A stretch of DNA of 28,170 nucleotides from Gyrodactylus bullatarudis (lineage: Eukaryota; Platyhelminthes; Monogenea; Gyrodactylidea; Gyrodactylidae). Below, piece by piece: positions 1 to 9,072 of this stretch. How positions within the stretch are numbered: the stretch's first letter is position 1; every line of letters starts with the position of its first letter. The notes under the pieces were generated by a model. The model was not told the origin of the DNA. It worked only from the letters and a program-made list of their open reading frames with translations, and ran no database searches. The DNA is taken from the NCBI GenBank assembly GCA_012064415.1, contig SSNU01000041.1, positions 365,349 through 393,518 of the forward strand. The letters are read 5' to 3'. Made by a program: the position numbers and the translations under genes.

Positions 1-630
1 CGTGCAAAGTTAAATAGAAATAATAATTACAGAAAATATTTATTTTATCAAAAATTATTATCATTAATTAATTATAACTATTCAATTAAATCTTCCAAAT
101 TCATAGCAGGAATATAAAATCACCTATGACAATTATCATTGATAACACGGGTAGTGATTTGGAAAAAAAAATCTTGATCAGGTTGAACTTTTCTGGAAAA
201 AATTTTGAACTGATTTCAGATCTGCTTTTAGAATTTCGCAATATAATATAATGCACCAGCCCACAGTGCAATTGAAAATGAAATAAATTTTGAAGATGTG
301 AGAATTCAGCGTTTAGTTCCATATTCTTTTTTATTGAAATAATTCTGAAGTCAAAAGATTGCTAGCAGCTCAGAGATCGGAAATATTGGCTTACCAATGC
401 GATAACGGCAATCCTACCATTCAAGAAGTTAGGCTAAGAAGGTTAGAACTTATTGCTGAGAATGCAAAAGCATCAGATAAAATATTTTCGTCAACTTTTT
501 ATATCGAAAAATTTTATATTCCTGCTATGAATTTGGAAGATTTAATTGAATAGTTATAATTAATTAATGATAATAATTTTTGATAAAATAAATATTTTCT
601 GTAATTATTATTTCTATTTAACTTTGCACG
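1..630. mobile_element. Fold-back element with 120-bp perfect inverted arms
   Basis: Bases 1-120 are the exact reverse complement of 511-630, so this is an element with long terminal inverted repeats, or an inverted pair of element ends. The outer end reads CGTGCAAAGTTAAAT. The middle (121-510) is not symmetrical. A short plus-strand open frame (about 359-553, no ATG) runs into the right arm and ends IPAMNLEDLIE then stop. Because the arms are identical, the same C-terminal peptide is also encoded outward on the minus strand in the left arm. It looks like the 3' end of a transposon protein, but I do not recognise the family. The window starts exactly at the element edge, so a target duplication cannot be checked. 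Confidence 0.7.
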
Positions 631-1810
631 TAAACTGAACGAAATTGACTATTCATATTTATGAAAGAGAATTGAAAAAATACGAAATTGAAAATTGTAA
701 AGATCTAAAAAAAATTCCACAGTCATTATAATTACTCTTTCGAGTGCACAATTGAAAAAAAAACCACAATCAATCTACAGTGTGAAGTATTCATGTTAAT
801 TCAATTTTGTTTTTTTTCCAGCCTTAGTTACATACTAAATAGACAATTGAGTTTTACAAATACAAAATGAAAAAATACAAAATTGACTTCTTCATTCTAC
901 GAACTAGACCTGAAAAAGGTATAGTTAGAATGTCCACCACTAAGTCCCAAAAGAAGTCCAATATGAAGATAATGTTGAAGTTGATGAAGAATATGTCAAA
1001 TGAACTATCAACGTTAAAGAAGAAGATCAATAATATTGAAATGAATAATAATATATCCTATTCTAATGGTAACCCTCCTTTTAACTATGAGACTGATTAC
1101 GAAAGACATATCAAGCAGTAGAAGGATGACGAGCTTGAACTTTTTATGAAAATTTTTGTCACAATAACTGAATAATATTCAATGAATATGTTCTACCTGA
1201 AAAATAGCAATCTGAATGAGATTATTCAAGAGGATTAAATAGTAATGTTCCTGAAAAATTAAATAAACTTGGACAGCCTTAGATATTGATTGGCCTCTTC
1301 CATACCTTGTACATTGCTTGAAATTGGTTCTTGATGGCTTGACGGTAAAAGACCCAAGAAACCCTCCATTAAAGTTATTCTCAGATTCATCTTTTTCGAT
1401 AAAAGGGCAAGTTCTCTCGATTTAATCATATCACATGAATACTCCATCGAATAGACTGAACCTTAACCGAACCATAGACTAAGTAAATAGATGCAGCTTT
1501 ATACTAAATCCTGGTCTCGAATAGACTTTACTTCATGAACCCCCACTTTTGTACATGTAAGCCAATGAAAGAGATTGATTGTTTTCATACAGGAATAGAT
1601 GCGTAAACCAATCAGAAAATGCTAAATCTAAATTCCTCATCAGTATATAAATAGTATAATAATTACAATTTTTTGAAAGTAACGGCAAAAGTTGAAGAAA
1701 ATTAGAATAAAACAAAAAAACTCTTGAATAAACAGCAATAATGAAGAGATACATTCAACATTGATATATACTGCCTCAGAAGTCTACAGATTTGTAACAT
1801 ATGCGTCCAG
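631..1810. other. Gene-poor stretch with weak ORFs only
   Basis: No recognisable gene. One ATG-initiated frame on the plus strand (867-1121, 84 codons) encodes a Lys/Asn/Met-rich peptide with a possible coiled-coil segment (around LMKNMSNELSTLKKKI). It could be a relic of a retroelement gag-like protein or chance in AT-rich sequence. A 62-codon minus frame (1259-1447) has no recognisable motif. A CCAATCAGA motif lies near 1607. Confidence 0.4.
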
Positions 1811-1993
1811 TAGGGTTCTGTACCCATTGAACCCTTTCAAAGGAAAAATCGTTTAACCAATAAAAATGATAGATAGAATTCCAGAACTCTGATTAGTTAA
1901 CAAAATATAATCCAATAGAATTTCAGTAACATGGAAAAATATCGTTCTTCCTACTGGCTCTATCTGAATGGGTGCAAAGGGTTCAGAACGCTA
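1811..1993. mobile_element. hAT-type MITE with 8-bp target site duplication
   Basis: The left end reads TAGGGTTCTGTACCC; the reverse complement of the right end reads TAGCGTTCTGAACCC. The match continues imperfectly for about 31 bp. The element is flanked on both sides by the same 8 bases, gcgtccag (1803-1810 and 1994-2001). An 8-bp duplication with TAGGG/CAGGG-type termini is the signature of the hAT superfamily. At 183 bp it has no coding capacity, so it must have been moved by a transposase encoded elsewhere. The hAT relic at 18.8-19.5 kb shows that the superfamily exists in this genome, but nothing ties the two directly. Confidence 0.75.
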
Positions 1994-2276
1994 GCGTCCA
2001 GATCAAACAGATTTTTTCTCAAACTAAATTTTAAGAAAAATGGCTCAGATTATTTATTTTATCCAAAAGAAAGGTAAAAAAAGAACTCGGGCCTCCAATG
2101 TAGTTGAAGGTTTTATAGGAATAATCCTTTTGGACACTCAAGTGATAAAAGAGGCCATCAAAGTCATGGCTAAAAGTCAGTTACTACTACTAATGTATTA
2201 ATTCAACAGTCCTGTATTTGCCATCCAACTAGCGAGGCTAGTACAAGAATATATGTTGGAATTTCTAGAAAAAATC
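1994..2276. other. Intergenic stretch, nothing recognised
   Basis: Between the MITE and the 3' end of REXO4 I see no open frame, repeat or motif that I can support. Confidence 0.5.
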
Positions 2277-2282
2277 TTTATT
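2277..2282 (-). terminator. AATAAA poly(A) signal directly after the REXO4 stop
   Basis: On the minus strand the REXO4 stop TGA (2285-2283) is followed without a gap by AATAAA, giving an almost absent 3' UTR. THOC6 and SUFU show the same tight arrangement. Confidence 0.6.
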
Positions 2283-3481
2283 TCATTTAGGATGCTTTCT
2301 CTTGAACTGGTGACCCCTCTTGGACAAATTTGCTTCCCAAACTTTTTTGACACTAGTATATAATTTCATTGTTGCTCTGGCATCTTGTACTGAATCATGT
2401 TCTCCATCTTGTACCTATATTAAATAACTCATGAATTCTTTTTTCAATTGCGTTAAAAAGACTTACATCCACAGCGAGTAAATGATTGGTCAACTTTTTA
2501 AGTGACGGAGTAGCACCATTGAACATGCTACGAAAAGGCTTATACTTTGAAGTATCCCTTAGAAGACGCTTTGGATGAGTAAGAAGAAGAACTTTGAGAT
2601 CTTTATGAACAGAATGTCCAACCAGAATCCGATCTTTGATCAACGAGGCTACACGATTGTGAACTTGATTAAAATCTTTTGCAATTCCATCTTTTAGATG
2701 ACACGGTCTGATGCCAGACACCTGGGTTCGATAGTCAACAACTTTTTCTTGGGGCTTGACGTATTCGTCCAGAAGGATGGAGCCAAATTGATTTACTATT
2801 GAGACCCTTGCCAACGCATCATCTTTGCCTTGAAAACCGACCCCAACAAATTCGCAGTCAATCGCAACACACTTGGTTGGCCTATTTGAGATAATACGGA
2901 GAGAGAATAATTGCATAAATAAAAATATTAATACAGCTGTATTGGGATTAGCTAATAGCTATACCAAGAACAATTCAGAATAATAAAATTCAAAGTGGGT
3001 TTATCCGAATTTTTCCCTCCAATGTTGGTTATAATAATTTCGCATTCTTATACCGACTACTTACTCAATGGTATTATAAAGCTTTGAATAATTATCTAAT
3101 GAATACATGTGTTGTAGCTAATTCGTACTCAAGTATAACTAAGTAGAGATTGATCTGCTAATTCCTACTACACAGAGTTTTGACTTCTCTTCAGGGACCC
3201 TAGATAAGCAAACTCATTGTTATATTATATAAAAATGGAATAATAATAAAATCTGGTTGTAATCAAACGAAATCAATGTACATTATTATTATTACAAATA
3301 CTCTGACGTACCCTGTGACATCTGATTTTTTAACGAGGCTATTTGATGATTTATTCTGTCGATTTGCTGAAGAAGACAAAATCTCTCTGGGAACATCATC
3401 TATCCAGTTGGCCTCCTCTGGTATAGAGTTTTTCATGGAGTCATTGCAGTCATGCAAAGAGTTTCTCTTTGGTCTTTTTGT
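2283..3481 (-). CDS. REXO4: RNA exonuclease 4 (REXO4/Rex4, DEDDh family)
   Basis: A 3'-5' RNA exonuclease of the Rex4/ISG20 group, acting in the nucleolus in rRNA processing (family knowledge). Exons read 3481-3312, 2881-2467 and 2414-2283, joined by introns of 430 and 52 nt with intact phase. DEDDh motifs are visible: AIDCEFVG (Exo I), GHSVHKDLK (Exo II) and EHDSVQDA (Exo III, with the catalytic His and last Asp). VSIVNQFG and DYRTQVSGIRP are also family signatures. The first exon carries an acidic NWIDDVPREI segment as in animal REXO4. The short reading start MQLFSLR at 2916 is intron sequence before the acceptor at 2882-2883. The start is unresolved: the first exon begins at a splice acceptor (3482-3483) only 80 bp after THOC6, and its first in-frame ATG is 3436. 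That gives 223 residues, against roughly 290-420 in the family. Confidence 0.85.
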
Positions 3482-3562
3482 CTAATTCAAAATAAAATTT
3501 ACAATTTTGTTTATTTTTAGAGATTTTGTGAAAAGAATATCATTCGATCAAACAATCTTTAT
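3482..3562 (-). promoter_or_regulatory. THOC6-REXO4 intercistronic region ending in a 3' splice site
   Basis: The 81 bp between the THOC6 stop and the first REXO4 exon contain an AATAAA signal at their start, then a T-rich tract and TTTTGAATTAG as acceptor (AG at 3483-3482). There is no open first exon for REXO4 here: the only ATG reading into the region stops after eight codons and no usable donor follows. Poly(A) signal, U-rich spacer and acceptor are the layout of an operon region resolved by spliced-leader trans-splicing. This is inference. Confidence 0.45.
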
Positions 3563-3563
3563 T
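3558..3563 (-). terminator. AATAAA overlapping the THOC6 stop
   Basis: On the minus strand the last base of TGA is the first A of AATAAA, so the THOC6 3' UTR is minimal. REXO4 follows within 81 bp. Confidence 0.6.
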
Positions 3564-4708
3564 CAAAAAGATATAGGAATTGACTTTGTTAGACTTCCAA
3601 AAGAGTTGACAGAATAAATCTTGCTTGATGCACCGCTAACAAGAAGATTGGATGGCTGGAGATTAAAGGTCTTGGTTAGAAATTACAAAAGACTACTTTT
3701 TTAATAAAACAAACTTTATGGTGAAAATTTTGCGCAAGAATTGTGCTAATCTGCTCCAAGTCGTCACTATAGTCGTCGGTATACTTATCCACAATTATCT
3801 TGTTTACAAGACACTGACCAATGCTATTGAAAGCATACAAATGATTAGTATTCCCTCCAAACCAAGTGCAAGTAGATCCATTAACTAATCCATCAGCATA
3901 GCAATTAGGTATGAAAGAATCCTTCTCTTCAAAGTTTGGGATTATAAGAGGCTTGTTGACATGCAAACTCCAGACAGAAAGTTTAGGTCCCCCACCAAGA
4001 AAAATGCAATCTTTTTCTTGGATATTCTTCAATGTATTGATCCAATTACCAATGTTTAAACGACAAACCTCTGGATGTTGTTCTATATCAAATCTTTTAA
4101 CAAGACCTTTCCCTTCATTTAGAATAAAAGATTTCACTGATCCTTTAAGGGACGCTGCCAAGATCTATCATCAAGTTAGGACAATAGTAATTAAATTATA
4201 ATAATTTAATCGAATTTAACAAACTCACTTCTTTTCCAATAGAGCAGACAGAAATTAAAGGATCTTCTGGTACTTTGAAAATTTTCTGCATATCAAGGTT
4301 AGAGAGATTCAAGAGAAATCCAGCTTCTTCGGAAATAATAACAATCTCATTGGATAGTTCTTCACAAACTACTGTCTGGCAATTAATTTGAATAATTAGT
4401 TTATACCTTATTAATGAAGCTTTTCTCGTAAATCAGATTGAGAAAGCTGTTTTTTTCATCAAATTTGAATAAATATATTTTATACTGACAAACTATGATG
4501 ATTATGGAATCTTTGACTTTAACCCATATTATTACATCTTTAGTATCATATCTTTTTAAAACTGACCATTTTTCTGAAATAAAATTAGGCTTTATGAAAT
4601 ATTACGAGTATCTATGATATAAAATAATCCGATATTATCTCCGATTATAATGTATGAGTCAGTAATTTTACAGGAATGTAAAATATTGATAAATGCATAT
4701 TTCGACAT
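3563..4708 (-). CDS. THOC6: THO complex subunit 6 homologue (WD40 protein)
   Basis: A beta-propeller subunit of the THO/TREX complex, which couples transcription to mRNA export in the nucleus. I rebuilt five exons: 4708-4606, 4573-4407, 4375-4229, 4164-3715 and 3655-3563. Introns are 32, 31, 64 and 59 nt and all phases agree, giving 319 residues; human THOC6 has 341. Supporting matches include NWINTLK...FLGGGPKLSVWSL against the human RWIGCLA...VCGGGPALTLWHL stretch. The C-terminal exon, ending SLTKSIPISF, parallels the human end. The N-terminal IIIGDNIGLFYIID parallels the first propeller strand. An alternative donor a few bases downstream for exon 4 is possible. The stop overlaps an AATAAA. 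The gene diverges from GET4. Confidence 0.8.
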
Positions 4709-4848
4709 TTGAAAAATCCAAGGTTTCAAACATAAATGTCATTACACTTTTATTAGTTTGAAGAAATTTTTTCTAGAAAACTCTTTCAAAAAATTTATTC
4801 GACAAGTTAATCAGTGCAACTTTAACTTGATAAAAAAGAATATATACA
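4709..4848. promoter_or_regulatory. Shared divergent promoter region THOC6/GET4
   Basis: Only 140 bp separate the divergent start codons of THOC6 (4708, minus) and GET4 (4849, plus). Promoters and 5' UTRs of both must lie here or overlap the genes. I see no clear TATA box at a proper distance. Confidence 0.5.
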
Positions 4849-5802
4849 ATGTCTTTCGATGAATGGCAATCGAAAGTACAAAATCGTATCGCTGAATTAA
4901 AAACTGAGAGGAAATTTTATGAATTTCATCAATACTTTCGTACAGTACTCAACAAGCTTAAACGTCGCAAAGAGTTCAGCTTTGGAAGGGATATTTTGAA
5001 CAAGGCTATCCTATACCTATTGGAAAATAAACAATACGACAGTTCTATTGATCTCTGTAGCTTATTGGTAGAGGTCTATAGATTAGAAAGAAAAGTTATC
5101 TTGCATGAGGACGTAACAGTTTTTATTGATATTCTATCAAAATTAAAGATTCAACATGAAAATCGCAACAATCTCATTCAAAATATTTCTTCACTATTTG
5201 AAGACTCGAATCATTATGAATTTTTCAATTTATCTCTTTGTAAAATCTATTGGAACGAGGGAGATTTCATTCGTGCACGTTATCGCGTACTTCTCTCAAA
5301 TAATGGTATAGCTGCAGGATATTTCCTTATCAAATATCAAACTGAGCTCGGTTTGGTGTCCGAGATTGATTTATTCATCACTCAGGTTGTTCTACAATAC
5401 CTTTGTTTGAAAAAGGAAATTTTAGCCGCCGAAACCTTCCATACATATGTAAGAAACCATCCAAAGATTGAAATGATGCCACCTTCTCAGAATTATCCTC
5501 TTCTCAACTTTATCTGGCTCATGCTTATCTGTATTCTTAACCAAGAAGAATCTCAATTATTTATCTTGCTTCGTAAAAAGTACCAGCCTCATCTTGATCG
5601 AGATTTGACTTTTAACCAATACCTGGATGAAATTGGAGTGAAATACTTTAAGCTCAAACCAACATCGTCCTCTAAAAAGAAATCTCCTCTTGATAACTTG
5701 TTCAACCTCTTCGGAGGTTTCGATGAAATTTTCAATGGTAATGATTCGGAGCCGTCTGATGAATGCATCAAAAGCAGTTTGTATGTTGACGAGGTGGAAT
5801 GA
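4849..5802 (+). CDS. GET4: GET4 / TRC35, tail-anchored protein targeting factor
   Basis: GET4 bridges BAG6/UBL4A (Get5) and the ATPase GET3 in the cytosol, handing C-terminal tail-anchored proteins to the ER insertion pathway. The 317-residue single-exon frame is close to human GET4 (327). Family features: the N-terminal KFYEFHQYFRTVLNKLKRRK helix (human RYYEAHQMYRTL), SLCKIYWNEGDFIRARYR, SEIDLFITQVVLQYLCLK, PLLNFIWLMLI and YQPHLDRDLTFNQYLDEIG. The fold is a run of alpha-helical hairpins. The tail is acidic and Ser-rich and holds a short LDNLFNLFGGFDE stretch like the human LLGNLL segment. The start at 4849 is the first ATG and matches the family N-terminus. SUFU follows on the same strand. 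Confidence 0.93.
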   Translation: MSFDEWQSKVQNRIAELKTERKFYEFHQYFRTVLNKLKRRKEFSFGRDILNKAILYLLENKQYDSSIDLCSLLVEVYRLERKVILHEDVTVFIDILSKLKIQHENRNNLIQNISSLFEDSNHYEFFNLSLCKIYWNEGDFIRARYRVLLSNNGIAAGYFLIKYQTELGLVSEIDLFITQVVLQYLCLKKEILAAETFHTYVRNHPKIEMMPPSQNYPLLNFIWLMLICILNQEESQLFILLRKKYQPHLDRDLTFNQYLDEIGVKYFKLKPTSSSKKKSPLDNLFNLFGGFDEIFNGNDSEPSDECIKSSLYVDEVE

Positions 5803-6182
5803 CCAATTCTCCCCCCGGATTCATCAGCCCCTCTCTGTTTGTCTCTTCGCCCAAACGTTATCCTACACAAGCTTATTGTGATTTATTTTTCATTACGCCT
5901 GTTCTCAGTCCATGTTGATGACCTGCTACTCTCTTTCTCTCTCTCTCTTCTGTTCCCTTTCTTACTTGATTTATTTCCCTGGAATAGATTCCTCAAGTCT
6001 TCAATAAACATTCAAGTACCATATTGATTTTTAGTGAAGAACAACATTATTTTTTCACGATTCTTAGCTTGCAAAATACATGCTATTTTAAAACAGATTA
6101 CTATCATTATTCCTCAAGATGACTCAACGATCATCAAATTGAGTATAACTACTAGAATTAATTTTTCAATTCCATCTTTCAG
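5803..6182 (+). other. GET4 3' UTR and SUFU upstream region
   Basis: Contains a pure CT-rich tract (about 5929-5970) and an AATAAA at 6003-6008 that probably ends the GET4 transcript. A strong polypyrimidine acceptor, CCATCTTTCAG, ends at 6182, 50 bp before the SUFU ATG. The SUFU 5' UTR is therefore spliced, either to an unseen upstream exon or to a spliced leader. Short frames here are not credible genes. Confidence 0.5.
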
Positions 6183-6232
6183 CTCTTGCAGTCCTTGGGA
6201 GAGAGAAGACTCTGTCTCGGATTACGATTACG

Positions 6233-7993
6233 ATGACTTGCAAACAAAAATATCATGGTTTGAATTCTATTCTTGAGAAATGTCAAACAATCTACAAAAA
6301 CCCTAATAATGCCCAGCAGATAAAGTCAGTGAAAAAGTTCAGACAAGGAGGTCCCGATCCCCTTGACTATATTAATGTTTATTTAAACGAAACAGATCCA
6401 AAACATTTCCACTATGTCACATGTGGCCTTTCAGATATCTACGATGAATTTCCTCTATCAAGTTCCCAATCCAGCCCATTGACCGGTGGAATTAAGCCAA
6501 GTGGTTTTGGTTTTGAATTAACCTTTCGTATCAGGTCACCAGAGAGTATTCCTCCAAAATGGCCTGCTATCCTTTTACAATCTCTTGCTCGCTACGTTTA
6601 TAGATCTCAGACAGTTCTCCTTCCAGGAGATCATATTCCCTGGAATAGACCACTGAATCAATTCAATTCCGAAACAAATAATAATTGCCAACTGAGACAC
6701 ATGATTCTGTGTAAGGATACTCAGCTCGATCGAATCTCTACCCATAATGGGTTTGTGGATTTTATTCAAGTAATTTATAAATAACAAAATAAAGTTAAAT
6801 ATTATTTTTACCCATCTCCCATCGATAATAGGTTCAAGTTCTAGTAGTTGAATTCAATTCTCCTTTTTTCCAAAAAATAATCAATAATTTTCATTCATAA
6901 ATCTCTCTTATTTATATGTCTATAGATTTTAATAATGCCTCCCATTTAGGTCTATGGAGTGACAGATAAGGAACTGGAAATTGTCCAATCTCAAAATGTG
7001 AACTTCCTCTTCAATATGATATTGTCAAGTGGTAGAATTTCGGATTATGGGGGAACTCTTTTTGTCACTGATATTAATAGAAAATGTTCTGTGAATAAAA
7101 GAAATATGAGATTTGAAAGAAATACTAATCCATCTTCTCTATCTGGTGTTACTGTCACAGGTCTTGAATGGAATGCATTGAATAATTTAAATCAGTTAAT
7201 GGAACTTTTGCCTGGAGAAGAATTCTCCACTCATCTACGACAAATCAAATCTTTCCAATTTAATCTGGAATCAAAAGACAAAATTGACATTGATACATCT
7301 GAAATAAAGTACGATGACGATGAAAATTCAATCTTCCCTTCAAGCATCTATAATAATTCAACACCCACCCCAAATTCTTCTCAGAACAATACTCCTTGTA
7401 CCCCACTGGAAAAATTGTCAATCCTTTCAGGAGAAGACGAAATTCCTTCTCCTCTTTCAGATCATTCTATTTTCAAATTAAACGGAAAATTTATTGAAAT
7501 AATCATGCCAATATCGGCTGGAAAATTATTGCCTATAGCTATATCAAACAGGGTCTTGTTGTCGTATCATTTTACGTTTTTGCATGCTCAAAATCCCGAT
7601 AAGGCAGTAACCTTTGTTCCAAGTAATACCAGAGGAGCTTTTGTTAATGAAGATTCTCCATTTGCTTGCCGAGGAAACTGGCTTCAAGTCTATATTTCAG
7701 AAGAATTTGCTGAGGAGCTAGACTTTCAGTTTTCTTGCTCCAAACTGAACTGCATTGAAGATAATTTTCAGCTTCCATTGGTTTTCAGATGGCCTGAGAG
7801 ACATTTACGAATATGTCTAACATCGAATACTGAGCTGGATAAGAAAATTATCACTTCATTAAGTGAGGATTCGCCAACTTTCTCCATGCATCACAAGTCC
7901 AATATTGCATTCAGGCCTATTCCAACTCCTGAAATGCTTCAAAAACTTTTATCAATAAATAATAACGAGAAAAATTTTGAATTAAATAAATAG
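6233..7993 (+). CDS. SUFU: Suppressor of fused homologue (Hedgehog pathway)
   Basis: A negative regulator of Hedgehog signalling that binds and restrains Ci/Gli transcription factors in cytoplasm and nucleus. Two exons, 6233-6769 and 6950-7993, join in phase 0 across a 180-nt intron to give 526 residues (human 484). The N-terminal SUFU domain is clear: GGPDPLDYINVYLNE, FHYVTCGLSDIYDEF, PSGFGFELTFRI, PPKWPAILLQSLARYV and GFVDFIQVYGVTDKELE. The C-terminal Gli-binding lobe shows LNGKFIEIIMP, LLSYHFTFLHAQNPDKAVTF, RGNWLQVYISEEFAEEL and FRWPERHLRICL. Between the lobes is a Ser/Pro/Asn-rich acidic linker (about residues 285-340). The extra C-terminal 45 residues have no counterpart I recognise. The start follows a 50-nt UTR without other ATGs. 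Confidence 0.95.
7985..7990 (+). terminator. AATAAA next to the SUFU stop
   Basis: AATAAA lies inside the last two codons before TAG (7991-7993). A second AATAAA at 8057-8062 sits only 8 bases before the next gene's splice acceptor. Confidence 0.45.
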
Positions 7994-8072
7994 TTTTTAT
8001 TAATTAAAATTCTCAAACTTTAACGTACAAATATATAATCATATAATTACTTTCTAAATAAATTACATGTAG
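7994..8072 (+). promoter_or_regulatory. SUFU-methyltransferase intercistronic region with 3' splice site
   Basis: This 79-bp AT-rich spacer separates the SUFU stop from the first methyltransferase exon and ends ACATGTAG (AG 8071-8072). The acceptor's TAG is itself an in-frame stop, so the methyltransferase frame cannot extend upstream. No other ATG lies in the spacer. Size and layout match the THOC6-REXO4 spacer. Confidence 0.45.
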
Positions 8073-8842
8073 GATTTCCTAACAGAAGAAGAAGCTGCTG
8101 AATTAGAGAAAACCTATGTATTTGATGTATACGAGAGAATAACAGATGATTTTGACAGAACCAGATATAAACCTTGGCCATCAGTCATGAAATTCATTCA
8201 GAATCTATCAGATAATGATATTGGAATTGATATTGGATGTGGAAACGGAAAGTATCTGAAATTTATTCATCAGCAAAGACCAGAGATGCAAATTCCTTTG
8301 GCTTGTGATTCATGTTTTGGTTTTTGTGAAAAAATTTCCCTAATGGGCAATCAAGTTTTTCAAACTAATATTTTGGATTTACCTATTAGAGAAAACTCTT
8401 TCGACTATTTTATATGCATTGCTGTAATTCATCATCTAACAACTCACGAGAGAAGAAAAAAGTCTATTCAAAATTGCTTAAAATGTATTCGTAAAGGAGG
8501 CCTCGGTTTGGTTCAAGTATGGGCATTTGAACAAAAATTATCCAAATATGTTAATAAAAAAAATCCAGGAGATCAAATATCTAGAGTGGAGGAGAATAGC
8601 AATATCCCTATACACGTTCCAAGAACACAATTTGTTCAAAAAGATATGTTAGTACCATTTAAGAGTAAGATTTTTAATTTACATTTATAGAAAAGGACGA
8701 TCCAAAAGAAGCTAATAATCGATTCTATCACCTTTTCGAAGATGGCGAACTTTTCAATCTTGTTAAAGATATAAAAGGTTTAAGAGTTGTAGAATATTTT
8801 TACGAAGAAGGAAACTGGTCGATAATAATTCAAAAAGTCTGA
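8073..8842 (+). CDS. Trm9/ALKBH8-type tRNA methyltransferase
   Basis: A SAM-dependent methyltransferase of the Trm9 / ALKBH8-MT / TRMT9B group, which in characterised members methylates carboxymethyl-uridine at the tRNA wobble position with TRM112 (family knowledge). Exons 8073-8664 and 8691-8842 join in phase across a 26-nt intron. Signatures: AELEKTYVFDVYERI (family ELEKQYVHDVYE), GIDIGCGNGKYL (SAM motif I), IAVIHHLTTHERRKKSI, VWAFEQK, DMLVPFK and the C-terminal FYHLFEDGELFNLV and EEGNWSIIIQKV. About 247 residues, with no AlkB or RRM domain, so a stand-alone Trm9-like enzyme. The start is missing: an in-frame stop precedes the first exon base, and the first internal Met (8187) would delete a conserved helix. 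A cis first exon elsewhere or a leader-supplied AUG is needed. Confidence 0.85.
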
Positions 8843-8857
8843 CACTTTAGTTTAAAC

Positions 8858-8863
8858 AATAAA
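8858..8863 (+). terminator. AATAAA after the methyltransferase
   Basis: The first poly(A) signal lies 15 bases after the stop at 8840-8842. Confidence 0.5.
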
Positions 8864-9072
8864 ATTACAGTGTAAATCTTATACTTCTTTGTTTTACAAA
8901 ACTTATTTCACAGCGCTCAGTTTAAAAATAAATTTAGTTGTTAATGAATTTACAATACTGTTCACATAAACACCGGTTGACAGGTGCAATGTTACCTACT
9001 GTGGATTGAAATTATTATCATATTAATAATTCAGTTGGATATTTAGTTATTAGGAATTATTATTTGGAAAAA
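8864..9072 (+). other. ARID2 upstream region
   Basis: 209 bp between the methyltransferase poly(A) signal and the ARID2 ATG. It contains possible acceptors (for example AATTCAG near 9031), but I cannot define a promoter or 5' exon. Confidence 0.35.

Noticed and set aside
867..1121. 84-codon Lys/Asn-rich frame as a real gene
   Set aside because: Low complexity, no family match that I recognise, AT-rich context. Noted only as a weak frame.
2882..2916. REXO4 start at the MQLFSLR peptide
   Set aside because: It lies before the acceptor TCAAATAG. Splicing to the 3481-3312 exon restores the family sequence.
5839..6276. Short plus-strand frames between GET4 and SUFU
   Set aside because: They cover the CT-rich UTR and the SUFU acceptor, with no family features.
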